Source: Phytohabitans flavus
Lineage (GTDB): Bacteria > Actinomycetota > Actinomycetes > Mycobacteriales > Micromonosporaceae
Reading direction: 5' to 3'
DNA length: 64,000 bases
NCBI RefSeq assembly: GCF_011764545.1
Contig: NZ_AP022870.1
Location: 8,934,001 to 8,998,000 of the forward strand
A program made the translations under genes and the position numbers. Numbering within the stretch: position 1 is the first letter of the stretch; each line of letters starts with the position of its first letter. Positions 18,032 through 25,987 of this stretch are shown here, in pieces. The notes under the pieces are model-generated. The model saw nothing but the letters and a program-made list of their open reading frames with translations. It did no database searches and was not told the DNA's origin.

Positions 18032-19161
18032 CTAAGCCGCCCCGGCCGGAGCTAGCTCGTCGGCGGGTGGCTGGCGCTGCTCGGGCGGGGTGGTCGTAGC
18101 CGGCGGCGGTGGTGGCGGGCTCGTGGGCGCCTGCTCCCGGCCTGAGGGCTCGGCGCTGGGCACGCGATCGAGCACGGTGTTGGCCTGCCGGTCGACGAGG
18201 CGCGTGACGAGCTGCTGGGCGTAGCCGAGCACGAGCGCGTAAGCCACGATCTGCTGTGGACTGTCCAATCCGGACAGCCCCGGGAAGAACTCGCCGCCGA
18301 GCAGCAGGAGCCCGCTCAGCGAGACGAGGGCGCCGGCCGGGAGCTTGAGTAGGGCGAGCGCCACGGGCACCCCGTACGGCGTGGAGGTGCCACGCATCCC
18401 GCGGATCGCCACCATCGCGCTGAGCGAGCCCCCAGCAGCCCGAGCAGCTCGACGAGGAAGATGTCCCAGCGACCGGGGCCGCTCGCGCCGGCTGGGCAGC
18501 TCTGCGCCTCCGCGCCGCCCGATGCGATGTTCGTGAAGCAGAGGCTGATCAGGTCGGGCTTGACCGTGCCGAGCCAGCCCAGGCCCAAGGCGAGCAGGAG
18601 CATGAACAGGGCGGAGAAGAGCAGCATGTTGCGGAAGCTGCGCACCCGGGAGTACTGCTCGTCGGAGGCGGCGAAGCCCCACTGGAGCGCGGTACGGTAC
18701 GCGGCCCGCTCGGTGAGACCGGGCCGCTCGGGGTCACCGGCGGCGGGCCAGTCGTCGATCAGCTGCCGGCGCGCCTCGACGCAGCGCGGGTCCTGCTTAC
18801 TGAACGTCTGCTCGACGAGCGCGATGGCCGCGTGCCGCCCCGCGGTCAGGTCCTCCTTGGACACCACCGAGACCATCAGCACCTCGGCGTTGTGCAGATG
18901 GGCCCAGGCGGAGGTGATGTAGGCGCCGGTCAGCCAGTCGCGCAGCCCGGTCAGGCGCTGCTTTCGGTTGGCGGCTTCCCGTGCGGCGTCGAGATGCTTG
19001 TCCACCGACGCTTTTGTGGTGCGCCAAGCCTCGCCGTCCACTCTTGTCGCCTCGAGCTGGGCCGCGATGAGCTCGGCACGGGCGACGACGATCTCCCGCC
19101 AGCCACCCACCCGTTTCGGGCTGCGTTTCGGTTTCTGCTGGCGCGCGTGAGGTTCGGCCAT
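18032..19161 (-). CDS. Conserved membrane protein of unknown function (frameshifted as read)
   Basis: Not recognised. The first 190 residues are soluble and helical (start MAEPHARQQKPKRSPKRV). Three hydrophobic segments follow: NMLLFSALFMLLLALGLGW, DIFLVELLGLLG continuing into SLSAMVAI in another frame, and ALLKLPAGALVSLSGLLLLGG. The tail is Pro-rich (SPPPPPPATTTPPE). The two reading frames meet at a C5 run on the plus strand (18429-18433); one more base there joins LLG to GSLSAM and gives a continuous 376-residue protein ending at TAG 18032-18034. The start could also be a TTG at 19203. The frame break probably reflects a missing base, not decay. Confidence 0.6.
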
Positions 19162-19223
19162 GCCCTCCGGAATCCCACGGTTACGGAGGGCTGTCAACCG
19201 CAATGTCGTGAAGGTGTCCCTGC

Positions 19224-20066
19224 TCAGACCGCCGGGGAGATCAACCGGTGTCGCATCGTGCCGAGACCCTCGATCGTCGTCTCCATCACGTCACCGGGCG
19301 CGAGGTAGCGCGGAGGCTTGCGACCCATGCCCACCCCCGGCGGGGTACCGGTGAAGATGAGGTCGCCCGGCAGCAGCGTGCATACGCCGGAGAGGTACTC
19401 GATCAGCTCGGGGATCGAGAAGACCATCGAGCTGGTGCTGCCGTCCTGCATGACCTCGCCGTTGATCGTGCAGGTCAGCGCCAGGTCGCTCGGGTCGCCG
19501 GCTTCGTCCAGCGTGACCAGGTAGGGACCCACCGGCCCGAAGCCCGGGTACGACTTGGCGAGGCTGAACTGCGGCGGCTGCCCGCGCCGCTGCACCTCGC
19601 GCTCGGAGATGTCCTGCCCGACGGCGAGCCCGGCGACGTAGTCCCAGGCGTCGGCTGCGCGCACCCCGGTCGCCGGCCGGCCGATCACCGCGACAAGCTC
19701 GACCTCCCAGTCCACATTGGTGCTGGGCAGGACGATGTCGCCGGACGGCCCGGCGATGGAGGTGACGAACTTCGTGAAGACCATCGGGTATTCGGGCAGC
19801 GGGAGACCGGATTCGGCCGCGTGGTCGGCGTAGTTGAGGCCGATCGCGAAGACCTGCCGCGGGCGGGGCGAGATCGGGCCGAGGGTGCCCTCGTCCAGAT
19901 CGCCGGTCGGTGCCGGCCCCTGCGCCACCCAGGCCGTGAAGTCGTCCCACGCCTCGTACGCCGCCTGCGGGTCGGGCCCGAACCGGCCCTCGCTCGCCGT
20001 AGCCACGTCGACAACCTTGTCGCCCGTCACGATGACGAGACGTCCGCCCTGATTCGCCAGCCGCAT
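19224..20066 (-). CDS. Fumarylacetoacetate hydrolase family protein
   Basis: A 280-residue cytoplasmic enzyme of the FAH superfamily, which hydrolyses or decarboxylates 1,3-diketo acids such as acylpyruvates and hydroxyhepta-dienedioates using a divalent metal. Visible signatures include IGLNYADHAAESG, the acidic metal-ligand segment VDWEVELVAVIG, GQDISEREVQ and LAKSYPGFGPVGPYLV, and GDLIFTGTPPGVGMGRKPP near the C-terminus. The ATG at 20066 is preferred; an in-frame GTG lies three codons upstream. Upstream is a strong hairpin that ends the neighbouring GH3 unit. The exact substrate cannot be read from sequence. Confidence 0.88.
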   Translation of the reverse strand: MRLANQGGRLVIVTGDKVVDVATASEGRFGPDPQAAYEAWDDFTAWVAQGPAPTGDLDEGTLGPISPRPRQVFAIGLNYADHAAESGLPLPEYPMVFTKFVTSIAGPSGDIVLPSTNVDWEVELVAVIGRPATGVRAADAWDYVAGLAVGQDISEREVQRRGQPPQFSLAKSYPGFGPVGPYLVTLDEAGDPSDLALTCTINGEVMQDGSTSSMVFSIPELIEYLSGVCTLLPGDLIFTGTPPGVGMGRKPPRYLAPGDVMETTIEGLGTMRHRLISPAV

Positions 20067-20093
20067 GCGAGGCACCCTACTTCAGCGAAATGA

Positions 20094-20138
20094 CGAACCG
20101 CGGGCCCGGTCGGGGGTGCTGTCCGGGCCCGCGGTTCG
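20094..20138. terminator. Strong hairpin terminator after the GH3 gene
   Basis: A perfect 16-bp stem, CGAACCGCGGGCCCGG / CCGGGCCCGCGGTTCG, with a 13-base loop. On the plus strand it is followed by TTTT; on the minus strand by TCATTT. It separates the GH3 gene from the downstream FAH-family gene and should stop minus-strand transcription from the GH3 unit. Confidence 0.8.
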
Positions 20139-20259
20139 TTTTGACTCCCCAGGTCATGGTCTGTGCTGTGCCGGCAACGCTACGTGCGTGTAAATGGCCT
20201 TTCAAGAGGAGAAGGACGGAAATGGTCCGTTCGGCCGAGTAGCACGCGGGCACGGAGAG

Positions 20260-21753
20260 TCATGCCAGGCCAAGGGCCTCGGCAGCGGCGCGGCCGTTGG
20301 CGTAGCTCGCCCCGTACGTGGTGACGAACGCCCGCGCACCCGCCGGCCGCCACAGCGACGGCCAGCCCATCTCCACCACCGTGACCGGGTGGCTGGCGGC
20401 CAGCGCCTCGATCAGCGCGCGCGCCTCGGGCATCCGGTGGGCGTGTCGTCCAACCACGACGATCGGCCGGGCACCGGCGCGGCTGAGCAGGTCGGCCGGG
20501 ATCGCCTCGGCGGCCGCCACGCGCACCTGCTCGGTGCCGTTGATGTGTGGACCGAGGCCCCACGGCACAGGTCCCTCGGCGATCGTCGAGGCGGCCACGA
20601 TCTGTACGACCAGCGGCGCGCCGAGCCCGGCCATCCCTTCCAAGCTCCCCTCGACCTGGATGGCGCGCCGCGCGGCCGCGTACCCAAGATCGGTCATGGA
20701 GCCCTCGCTGCGCTGGCTGGCGCTGGTCCCGCTCGCGCTCGGACCCGGTGCGGAGCGTGACGACCACGCGGCGAGCGCGTCGACGCGGGCGGCGGCCTCC
20801 TCGACCCGCGCGAGCGGGAGGCGCCCGCCGGAGATCGCGTCCACGATCTCGGCGGCGACCTCCTCGACCAGCGCCGCGTCCACCTGCGCGCCGATGCAGA
20901 GCAGGTCGGCGCCGGCGGCGAGCGCGGGCACGGCGGCGCGCGCGGTGCCACCGGCCGCGAGGGCGGCGCCCTTCATCTCCAGCGCGTCGGTGATGACCGC
21001 GCCGGTGAAGCCGAGCTCACCGCGGAGCAGGTCGACAAGCGCGGCGCGGCTGAACGTGGCCGGGTCGTCGCCGGTGAGCTCGGGCACCCGGATGTGCGCT
21101 GTCATGATCGACTTGGTGTCGGCCGCGACCACCGCGGCGAACGGCGGCAGGTCGCGGGCGCGCAGCAGGTCGAGCGGGGCGTCCACAGTGGGCAGTTCGA
21201 GGTGCGAGTCGGCGACCGTCGCGCCGTGGCCGGGGAAGTGCTTGGCGCAGGCGGCCACCCCGGCGTCCTGGAGACCGGCGACCGCCGCGGCGGCGTGCGC
21301 GGCGACCTGCTCGGGGTCGGCGCCGAACGCGCGGGTGCCGATGATGGGGTTTTCCTCGGCCGTGTTGACGTCCACCGTGGGCGCGAGGTTGAGGTTGATG
21401 CCGAGCGCGGCCAGCTCGGCGCCGATCGCCTCGTACACCCGTTGCGTCAGCGAGGCGTCACCCACCGCACCGAGGGCGGCGTTTCCGGGGTACGGGCTAC
21501 CTGTCGCGTGCGCCAGCCGGGTGACGTCGCCACCCTCTTCATCGATCGCGATCAGCACGTCGTGGCGCGCGTCGCGGAGCGCGGCGGTGATGGTGGCGAC
21601 CTGCGCGGGCTCGGCGATGTTGTACCCGAACAGCGTGTAACCGGCCAGCCCGTCACCGACCAGGTCGACCGCCCAGCCTGGAGCGCTGGTGCCGGGGAAG
21701 GCGGCGAGCAGCGTACGCAGGGCAAGTCGGCGCAGGCCAGGATCGAGCGACAT
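20260..21753 (-). CDS. Glycoside hydrolase family 3, NagZ-like beta-N-acetylhexosaminidase
   Basis: A 497-residue GH3 enzyme. KHFPGHG (171-177) with the following DSH carries the Asp-His dyad typical of beta-N-acetylglucosaminidases of the NagZ subgroup, and the nucleophile is Asp256 in VITDALEMKG. Expected role: release of N-acetylglucosamine from peptidoglycan fragments or chitin oligomers. No signal peptide is visible, so it is probably cytoplasmic, acting on imported sugars. The ATG has a Shine-Dalgarno (AGAAGGGG). The C-terminal third (about 350-497) is a further domain as in two-domain GH3 proteins. It is divergent from a ROK regulator, which fits N-acetylglucosamine-responsive control. 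Confidence 0.9.
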   Translation of the reverse strand: MSLDPGLRRLALRTLLAAFPGTSAPGWAVDLVGDGLAGYTLFGYNIAEPAQVATITAALRDARHDVLIAIDEEGGDVTRLAHATGSPYPGNAALGAVGDASLTQRVYEAIGAELAALGINLNLAPTVDVNTAEENPIIGTRAFGADPEQVAAHAAAAVAGLQDAGVAACAKHFPGHGATVADSHLELPTVDAPLDLLRARDLPPFAAVVAADTKSIMTAHIRVPELTGDDPATFSRAALVDLLRGELGFTGAVITDALEMKGAALAAGGTARAAVPALAAGADLLCIGAQVDAALVEEVAAEIVDAISGGRLPLARVEEAAARVDALAAWSSRSAPGPSASGTSASQRSEGSMTDLGYAAARRAIQVEGSLEGMAGLGAPLVVQIVAASTIAEGPVPWGLGPHINGTEQVRVAAAEAIPADLLSRAGARPIVVVGRHAHRMPEARALIEALAASHPVTVVEMGWPSLWRPAGARAFVTTYGASYANGRAAAEALGLA

Positions 21754-21823
21754 GGTGGGAACCCCTTCTGTCCAGCCGGCTGACCGCTGGAGCGGCCCTA
21801 GCCGATTACGCTACGCCTATCTG

Positions 21824-21852
21824 GTTAAGTGAGTAAGGTTTAACTGTTAAGT
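21824..21852. promoter_or_regulatory. Probable ROK operator between GH3 and ROK genes
   Basis: The 123-bp divergent gap is AT-rich against its surroundings. It contains the palindrome TTAAC-T-GTTAA (21840-21850), and the heptamer GTTAAGT occurs twice (21824-21830 and 21846-21852) exactly 22 bp, two helical turns, apart. ROK repressors such as NagC, Mlc and XylR bind AT-rich palindromes of this sort in divergent promoters. Assignment to the adjacent ROK protein is an inference. Confidence 0.55.
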
Positions 21853-21876
21853 CTCCTAAATGCTAGAGGACGGTAG

Positions 21877-23052
21877 ATGGGGTCTCCACGCCTACCCGGA
21901 ACGCCGCGGCTCCTGCGCGCGCTCAACGACCGCGCCGCGCTGGAGCTCCTGCTCACGCGCGGGCCCCTCACCCGTGCCCAGCTTGGCGAGCTGACCGGGC
22001 TCAGCAAGGTGACCGCGTCCCAGCTGGTCGAGCGGCTGGAGGAGCGTGGCCTGGTCACGCGCGTGGGCGAGCAGGCCGGCGGTCGAGGGCCGAACGCGCA
22101 GCTGTACGCCGTAACGCCAAGTAGCGCCTACGTGATCGGCGCGGTGGTCGAGGCCGACCGCGTTGTCGCGACATGCGCAGACATCACCGGCAACGTGATC
22201 GGCGGCGCCGAGCTGTCCACTAAGGACACTGACGAGCCGGTCAAGGTCGTACACAGCGCGGTCGTGCAAGCCGCCGACAGCGCCAACGCCGACCTCAGCG
22301 CGGTGCGCCGGGTGGTGCTCGGCACGCCCGGCCTTGTCGACCCGAGCACGGGCGACATCACGTTCGCCTGGAACCTGCCGCGCTGGCACCGCGGCCTGCT
22401 CGCCGCCCTCCGGGAGGACCTCAGCACCACGGTCGTCTTCGGCAACGACGTCAACCTCGCCGCCGTGGCCGAGGCGCACGAGGGCGCGGCCAAGGGCGTT
22501 GACGACTTCGTGCTGATCTGGGCCGGCGGTGGCATGGGCCTCGCGGTGATGCTCGGCGGGCGGCTGCACGAGGGGAGCACCGGCGCGGCCGGCGAGATCG
22601 GCTACCTTCCGGTGCCCGGCGCGCCCATCCCGCGCGACACGTACCGCCGCTCCAAGGGGGCGTTCCAGCAGGTGGCAGGCGCCGACGCGGTGCGCGCGGT
22701 GGCCCGCGAGCACGGCTTCCGGGGCAGCAACGCGGCCGAGGCGGTCAAGGCCGCGATCGCCGCCGGCACCCGGGGCGGCCCGCTGCTCGACGAGCTGGCC
22801 CGGCGGCTGGCACTCGGTGTGGCGAGCACGTGCGTGGTGCTCGACCCGCCGCTGGTGGTGCTCGCCGGCGAGGTGGGCCAGGCCGGCGGCACGGCACTCG
22901 CCGAACGGGTGCAGCACGAGGTCGCCGCGATCACGCTCGTCTCGCCGCGCGTGGTAGCCACCGAGGTGAGCGGCGACCCGGTACTCACCGGCGCCCTGCG
23001 CACCGCCCTCAACGCCGTCCGCGACGAGGTGTTCGGATCGACAGTGGGCTGA
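21877..23052 (+). CDS. ROK-family transcriptional regulator
   Basis: A 391-residue sugar-responsive repressor. Residues 10-70 form a winged helix-turn-helix (LTRAQLGELTGLSKVTASQLVERLEE); the rest is the ROK sugar-kinase fold with ATP-site-like WAGGGMGLAVMLGG and the conserved FGNDVNLAAVAE. The zinc motif CxCGxxGC that normally follows GEIGYLPV is absent: that region reads PGAPIPRDTYRRSKGAFQQ with no cysteine. Zinc loss is unusual for NagC/Mlc-like regulators and may alter ligand sensing. GAGGA lies six bases before the ATG. It is divergent from the GH3 gene, its likely target. Confidence 0.88.
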   Translation: MGSPRLPGTPRLLRALNDRAALELLLTRGPLTRAQLGELTGLSKVTASQLVERLEERGLVTRVGEQAGGRGPNAQLYAVTPSSAYVIGAVVEADRVVATCADITGNVIGGAELSTKDTDEPVKVVHSAVVQAADSANADLSAVRRVVLGTPGLVDPSTGDITFAWNLPRWHRGLLAALREDLSTTVVFGNDVNLAAVAEAHEGAAKGVDDFVLIWAGGGMGLAVMLGGRLHEGSTGAAGEIGYLPVPGAPIPRDTYRRSKGAFQQVAGADAVRAVAREHGFRGSNAAEAVKAAIAAGTRGGPLLDELARRLALGVASTCVVLDPPLVVLAGEVGQAGGTALAERVQHEVAAITLVSPRVVATEVSGDPVLTGALRTALNAVRDEVFGSTVG

Positions 23053-23089
23053 CGAGTCCTTTTCAGGGTCGGGGTCACATTCGATTTCT

Positions 23090-23345
23090 TGAGACAGGGT
23101 ATTTGCCCCGGTCCGCGTCAGTCGCAGACCGTATGCTCCCGCGGGCACCGCGCAGGTCGGCGGCTCGCTAGCGCTCGCCGAGATCCCCGACCTCCGCTGC
23201 CACGTCCGCGGTCCAAGCCCAACCCGACCGACCCGGGATCGCCGCCGGACAAGGGCCAGAGATGGCTGAGCAGGCGCATTTGCTCTGCTTCCCAAGAGTG
23301 GCCGCGCCGACGATCAGCGGCGACCGTTGCCGCCAGGTGGGGGCC
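23090..23345 (-). repeat. Dispersed repeat B, copy 1 (inverted relative to the 38.5-kb copy)
   Basis: The stretch beginning TTTGCCCCGGTCCGCGTCAG and running through GCATTTGCTCTGCTTCCC matches, in reverse complement, positions about 38470-38697. Identity is high over most of the length, with roughly 35 bases extra in this copy after CCCAACCCGACC. It contains an inner palindrome, GGCTCGCTAGCGCTCGCC. Non-coding. Confidence 0.75.
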
Positions 23346-23436
23346 TGTGGTCCTGGTGATGCTGATCCCGCAGCGACATCCAGCGCGTAGACGTCCGCGT
23401 TCCGACCTGAGGCGAACGGGGTTTGTGTACGCGAGA

Positions 23437-23627
23437 GATCGTGGTATCCAACCGCCCCTCCAGAGCCTGTCGCAAAATTGCCCGACTACAGCGTGTGTCG
23501 AGAAAAACACGGCTGTGTCCGCCGCTGGCCGCCGAACGGCGGCCGGCGAGGGTCAACGAGACCCTCATTTCAAGCGAATCTGGCGATTCTGCGACAGGCT
23601 CTCCAGGGGCAACTAGGTACCACGATC
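23437..23627. mobile_element. MITE-like element with about 42-bp terminal inverted repeats
   Basis: The left end (23437-23479) begins GATCGTGGTATCC and ends GAGCCTGTCGCAAAAT; the reverse complement of the right end (23586-23627) begins GATCGTGGTACCT and ends GAGCCTGTCGCAGAAT. The arms match at most positions and enclose about 105 bases with a further palindrome (GCCGCTGGCCGCCGAACGGCGGCC) and no transposase. Size 191 bp. This is the plan of a non-autonomous miniature transposable element; I see no clear target-site duplication. Confidence 0.6.
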
Positions 23628-23760
23628 TGCCAGACGTCGTCCCGTCCTAGCGCCAATCACCGCAAGACCGAGCGACCTTTGGGCGCGTGTCTGACTTTGG
23701 ACGGACCCTCCCGCCCAACCGCCCAGCTAGGTCGAAGGTTGGGCTTGGAGCGCGGACCGG

Positions 23761-23870
23761 CGGCGAAGGTCGCGGTCGGCCGACCGCGACCCAGGGGTGA
23801 GCTTGCCCAACCGCGGAGGGTGAGGCCGCGGGAGCGACGGTCTGGACCACCACGGACGTCGCGGTAGCTC
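23761..23870 (-). repeat. Palindromic 3'-end repeat A, copy 1
   Basis: Read on the minus strand it starts GAGCTACCGCGACGTCCG and continues through GTGGTCCAGACCG, CTCCCGCGGCCTCACCC and TTGGGCAAGCTCACCCCTGG. It matches copies at 32.0, 38.4 and 58.9 kb. It lies downstream of the secreted-protein gene on the minus strand, in the same orientation as that gene. Confidence 0.8.
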
Positions 23871-23965
23871 GACTTCCTTGATTTTGGATCTTTATCCGCG
23901 ACCAAGACGCCGAGGCCACCCAACTCCAAAGCTCCCTAGACCGTTGCTCCCGCCTCACGGCCAGC

Positions 23966-24009
23966 ATGGCCGCCGGTTGGGCGCGGCCCCGCGCCCGACC
24001 GGCGGCCAT
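23966..24009. terminator. 21-bp stem-loop terminator after the secreted protein gene
   Basis: ATGGCCGCCGGTTGGGCGCGG pairs with CCGCGCCCGACCGGCGGCCAT with one mismatch (a G-U wobble on one strand) and only two bases between. It begins five bases beyond the stop of the minus-strand secreted protein gene, the expected place for its terminator. Confidence 0.75.
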
Positions 24010-24013
24010 GGAG

Positions 24014-25858
24014 TCAGCCGGCCACGGTCACCGAGAACGACCGGGTGAAGCCCGAGGTCGTGCCGTCGGCGAACAGGACCGAGAACCAGAAGTAGTGCCA
24101 GCCCGCCTGGGTCGGGGTAAATGTGAACCGGGCCTTGCCGTCGGCGTCCAGCGGCACGGTCACCGGGGACTCCAGCCCGGTGTGGTAGACGCTCACCCCG
24201 GTTGCGCCCTGGGAGATCGTCGGCGTCACGGTGAAGAGCCCGGCGGTCCCGACACCGCCGCCGGTGCCGTCGATCGGGTAGACACCGTCCGAGGTCACCG
24301 CGGGTGAGTCGTCGACGTAGAAGTACGTCTCCACCATCGGGATCTCGACGCCGTCGGCGGTCGTGCCGCCGTACGACAACCGGTGCTCACCGCCCCGCAT
24401 CGGGGCCAGTGGAGTCTCGGTGACACCGTCCGCGCCGACCGGCACCGAGTGCTCGGCACCATCGTCCACTTTGTACTTGAAGGTGGTGATGCCGTTGCCC
24501 CGCTGGGTGGAGAAGCGCATCGTGACGACCATGCCGCTACCCGTGGGATCGACGGTCTGCGCCGTGCTCCCCGCGTTGATCCGCAGATCCCGGACGTGGT
24601 ACGCGTAGGCGCGCACCGGCGACGCGTTGCCCGCCTTGTCCACGCCGACCACGTAGAGCGTCTGCGGCCCGGCATCCCGCGGGGTCCACTGGATCGTGGC
24701 GGCACCGCCGGGCTGGTCGGCCGGCACCCGGTTCCACATATCGAACCGGGACGGGCCGTACCGGAACTCGACCACGTCCGCCGATCCGTTGGCGGTGAAG
24801 AGGAACGTACCCGCCATGTGCGCGGCACCGGTCGGGTTCGGCGGGTTCTCCGGATACTCCGGCGAGGCCACCGTGGGCGCGGCCGACGGCGCCGTGCGGT
24901 CGACCGTGAACGGGCACGCGTCGCTCCACGGCGAGTACGTGCGCTGGTCGTACGTCCGGGCATGCCATGCGTACCGGCCGTCGGCGAGGGTGCTCACCGG
25001 CACGTCGCCGATCCCGTGCTGCCCGTTGCCGCCACTGGAGGTTCCCCAGGTCATCGGCGTCGTGGCGGTCGGGTCAGCGAGCGGCCAGAACTCGAACTCC
25101 GGCGTGAGCAGGTCGTACGGGTCACGGTCCCGGTCGGTCATTTTCGCGTAGCCGTTGAAGTCGCTGTTCGCGGCGAAGTCGGCAGAGCACGGCGTTTCCG
25201 GGTTCTGGACCCCGAGCGGGCTCGGCTTCAGCGGTGCGGTGTTGGTCAGTTCGACCTCGAACCGGAACTCGTTCGTCATGAGCCGGCGAAGGGATTCCGG
25301 CCGGCTCTCGTCGCGCTGCGGTACCCGGATCTCCAACCAGAGTCGCGAATCGCCGCGCCGTACCGCGTTGTCGAGCTGGCTGCTGAGGTCCCAGGTGGTG
25401 CAGTTCGTGGCGTTCGCCGGGACCGCCTTTCCCCGGGTGGCCGGCGGCTGGGCCCAGTTGTTCGACTCGGTGAACTCCTCGGTCGCCTGCGCGGTCATCG
25501 GGCGGGGCGCGTCGCAGCCGGGGCCCGACTCCTGCTGGGCGACCAGCGTGGCCCGGTGCAGCCGGACCCGGTTCAGGCCGCCGATGTCGAAGGCGACGTA
25601 GACGCGTGACGTGTGCCGCGCGCCGTCCTCGTCGGTCCAGGTGCCGACCTCCAGCGATCCGCCGCTGGGGTAGAAGTCCGTCGTGTCCGGCGTGGCCGAG
25701 TCGGTCTTGGCGAGGAACGCCGAGGTGAAGACGTGGTGCGGTTCGGCGGCGGATGCCGGGAGCGCCGGCAGCACGAGGACGGCCGCGAGCGCAGCGGCGG
25801 TCATCGTCCTGATCGAGGCTCGCCCGCGCCCCCGAGCTTCGCGGGTGGTTCTGAACAA
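24014..25858 (-). CDS. Secreted multidomain beta-sandwich protein of unknown function
   Basis: About 614 residues, exported by a signal peptide (TMTAAALAAVLVLPALPASAA). The first 200 mature residues (SRVYVAFDIGGL, then RATLVAQQESGPGC) resemble DNRLRE-type carbohydrate or surface-binding modules; the rest is several fibronectin/Ig-like beta domains (HARTYDQRTYSPWSDACPFTVD, then VVGVDKAGNASPVRAYAYHV). Four cysteines in the N-terminal part may form disulfides. No catalytic motif is visible. The best start is TTG at 25858, about nine bases after AAGGAG; an in-frame GTG at 25867 is too close to that Shine-Dalgarno. Likely an extracellular adhesin or binding protein. It is divergent from another secreted protein. 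Confidence 0.65.
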   Translation of the reverse strand: MFRTTREARGRGRASIRTMTAAALAAVLVLPALPASAAEPHHVFTSAFLAKTDSATPDTTDFYPSGGSLEVGTWTDEDGARHTSRVYVAFDIGGLNRVRLHRATLVAQQESGPGCDAPRPMTAQATEEFTESNNWAQPPATRGKAVPANATNCTTWDLSSQLDNAVRRGDSRLWLEIRVPQRDESRPESLRRLMTNEFRFEVELTNTAPLKPSPLGVQNPETPCSADFAANSDFNGYAKMTDRDRDPYDLLTPEFEFWPLADPTATTPMTWGTSSGGNGQHGIGDVPVSTLADGRYAWHARTYDQRTYSPWSDACPFTVDRTAPSAAPTVASPEYPENPPNPTGAAHMAGTFLFTANGSADVVEFRYGPSRFDMWNRVPADQPGGAATIQWTPRDAGPQTLYVVGVDKAGNASPVRAYAYHVRDLRINAGSTAQTVDPTGSGMVVTMRFSTQRGNGITTFKYKVDDGAEHSVPVGADGVTETPLAPMRGGEHRLSYGGTTADGVEIPMVETYFYVDDSPAVTSDGVYPIDGTGGGVGTAGLFTVTPTISQGATGVSVYHTGLESPVTVPLDADGKARFTFTPTQAGWHYFWFSVLFADGTTSGFTRSFSVTVAG

Positions 25859-25868
25859 AGTGGACACT

Positions 25869-25882
25869 CCTTCGATCGAAGG
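25869..25882. promoter_or_regulatory. 14-bp palindrome covering the ribosome-binding site
   Basis: CCTTCGATCGAAGG is perfectly self-complementary and its minus-strand half supplies the AAGG(AG) Shine-Dalgarno of the secreted protein gene. A hairpin or bound protein here could block translation or transcription. Function is inferred from position only. Confidence 0.35.
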
Positions 25883-25987
25883 GTCACCCACCGCATGGCA
25901 GGCGACCCGGATTGTAGTTATGGGTCGCCAGCAAACAGCGCTTGTGCCGGCTGCCTAATGTCGACCGGAGGTGGCGCTGTTACCTCG

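Larger units (their letters stand above)
23053..24013. other. Gene-free, repeat-rich intergenic stretch
   Basis: About 960 bases without a recognisable gene; the open frames here have no family resemblance or ribosome-binding site. It holds, in order, a copy of a dispersed repeat shared with the 38.5-kb region (inverted), a MITE-like element, a copy of the palindromic 3'-end repeat, and a terminator hairpin. It looks like an insertion or rearrangement hotspot. Confidence 0.7.

Noticed and set aside
23089..23616. Open frame of 175 codons in the repeat-rich gap
   Set aside because: It spans repeat B and the MITE-like end and shows no protein family or start signal.
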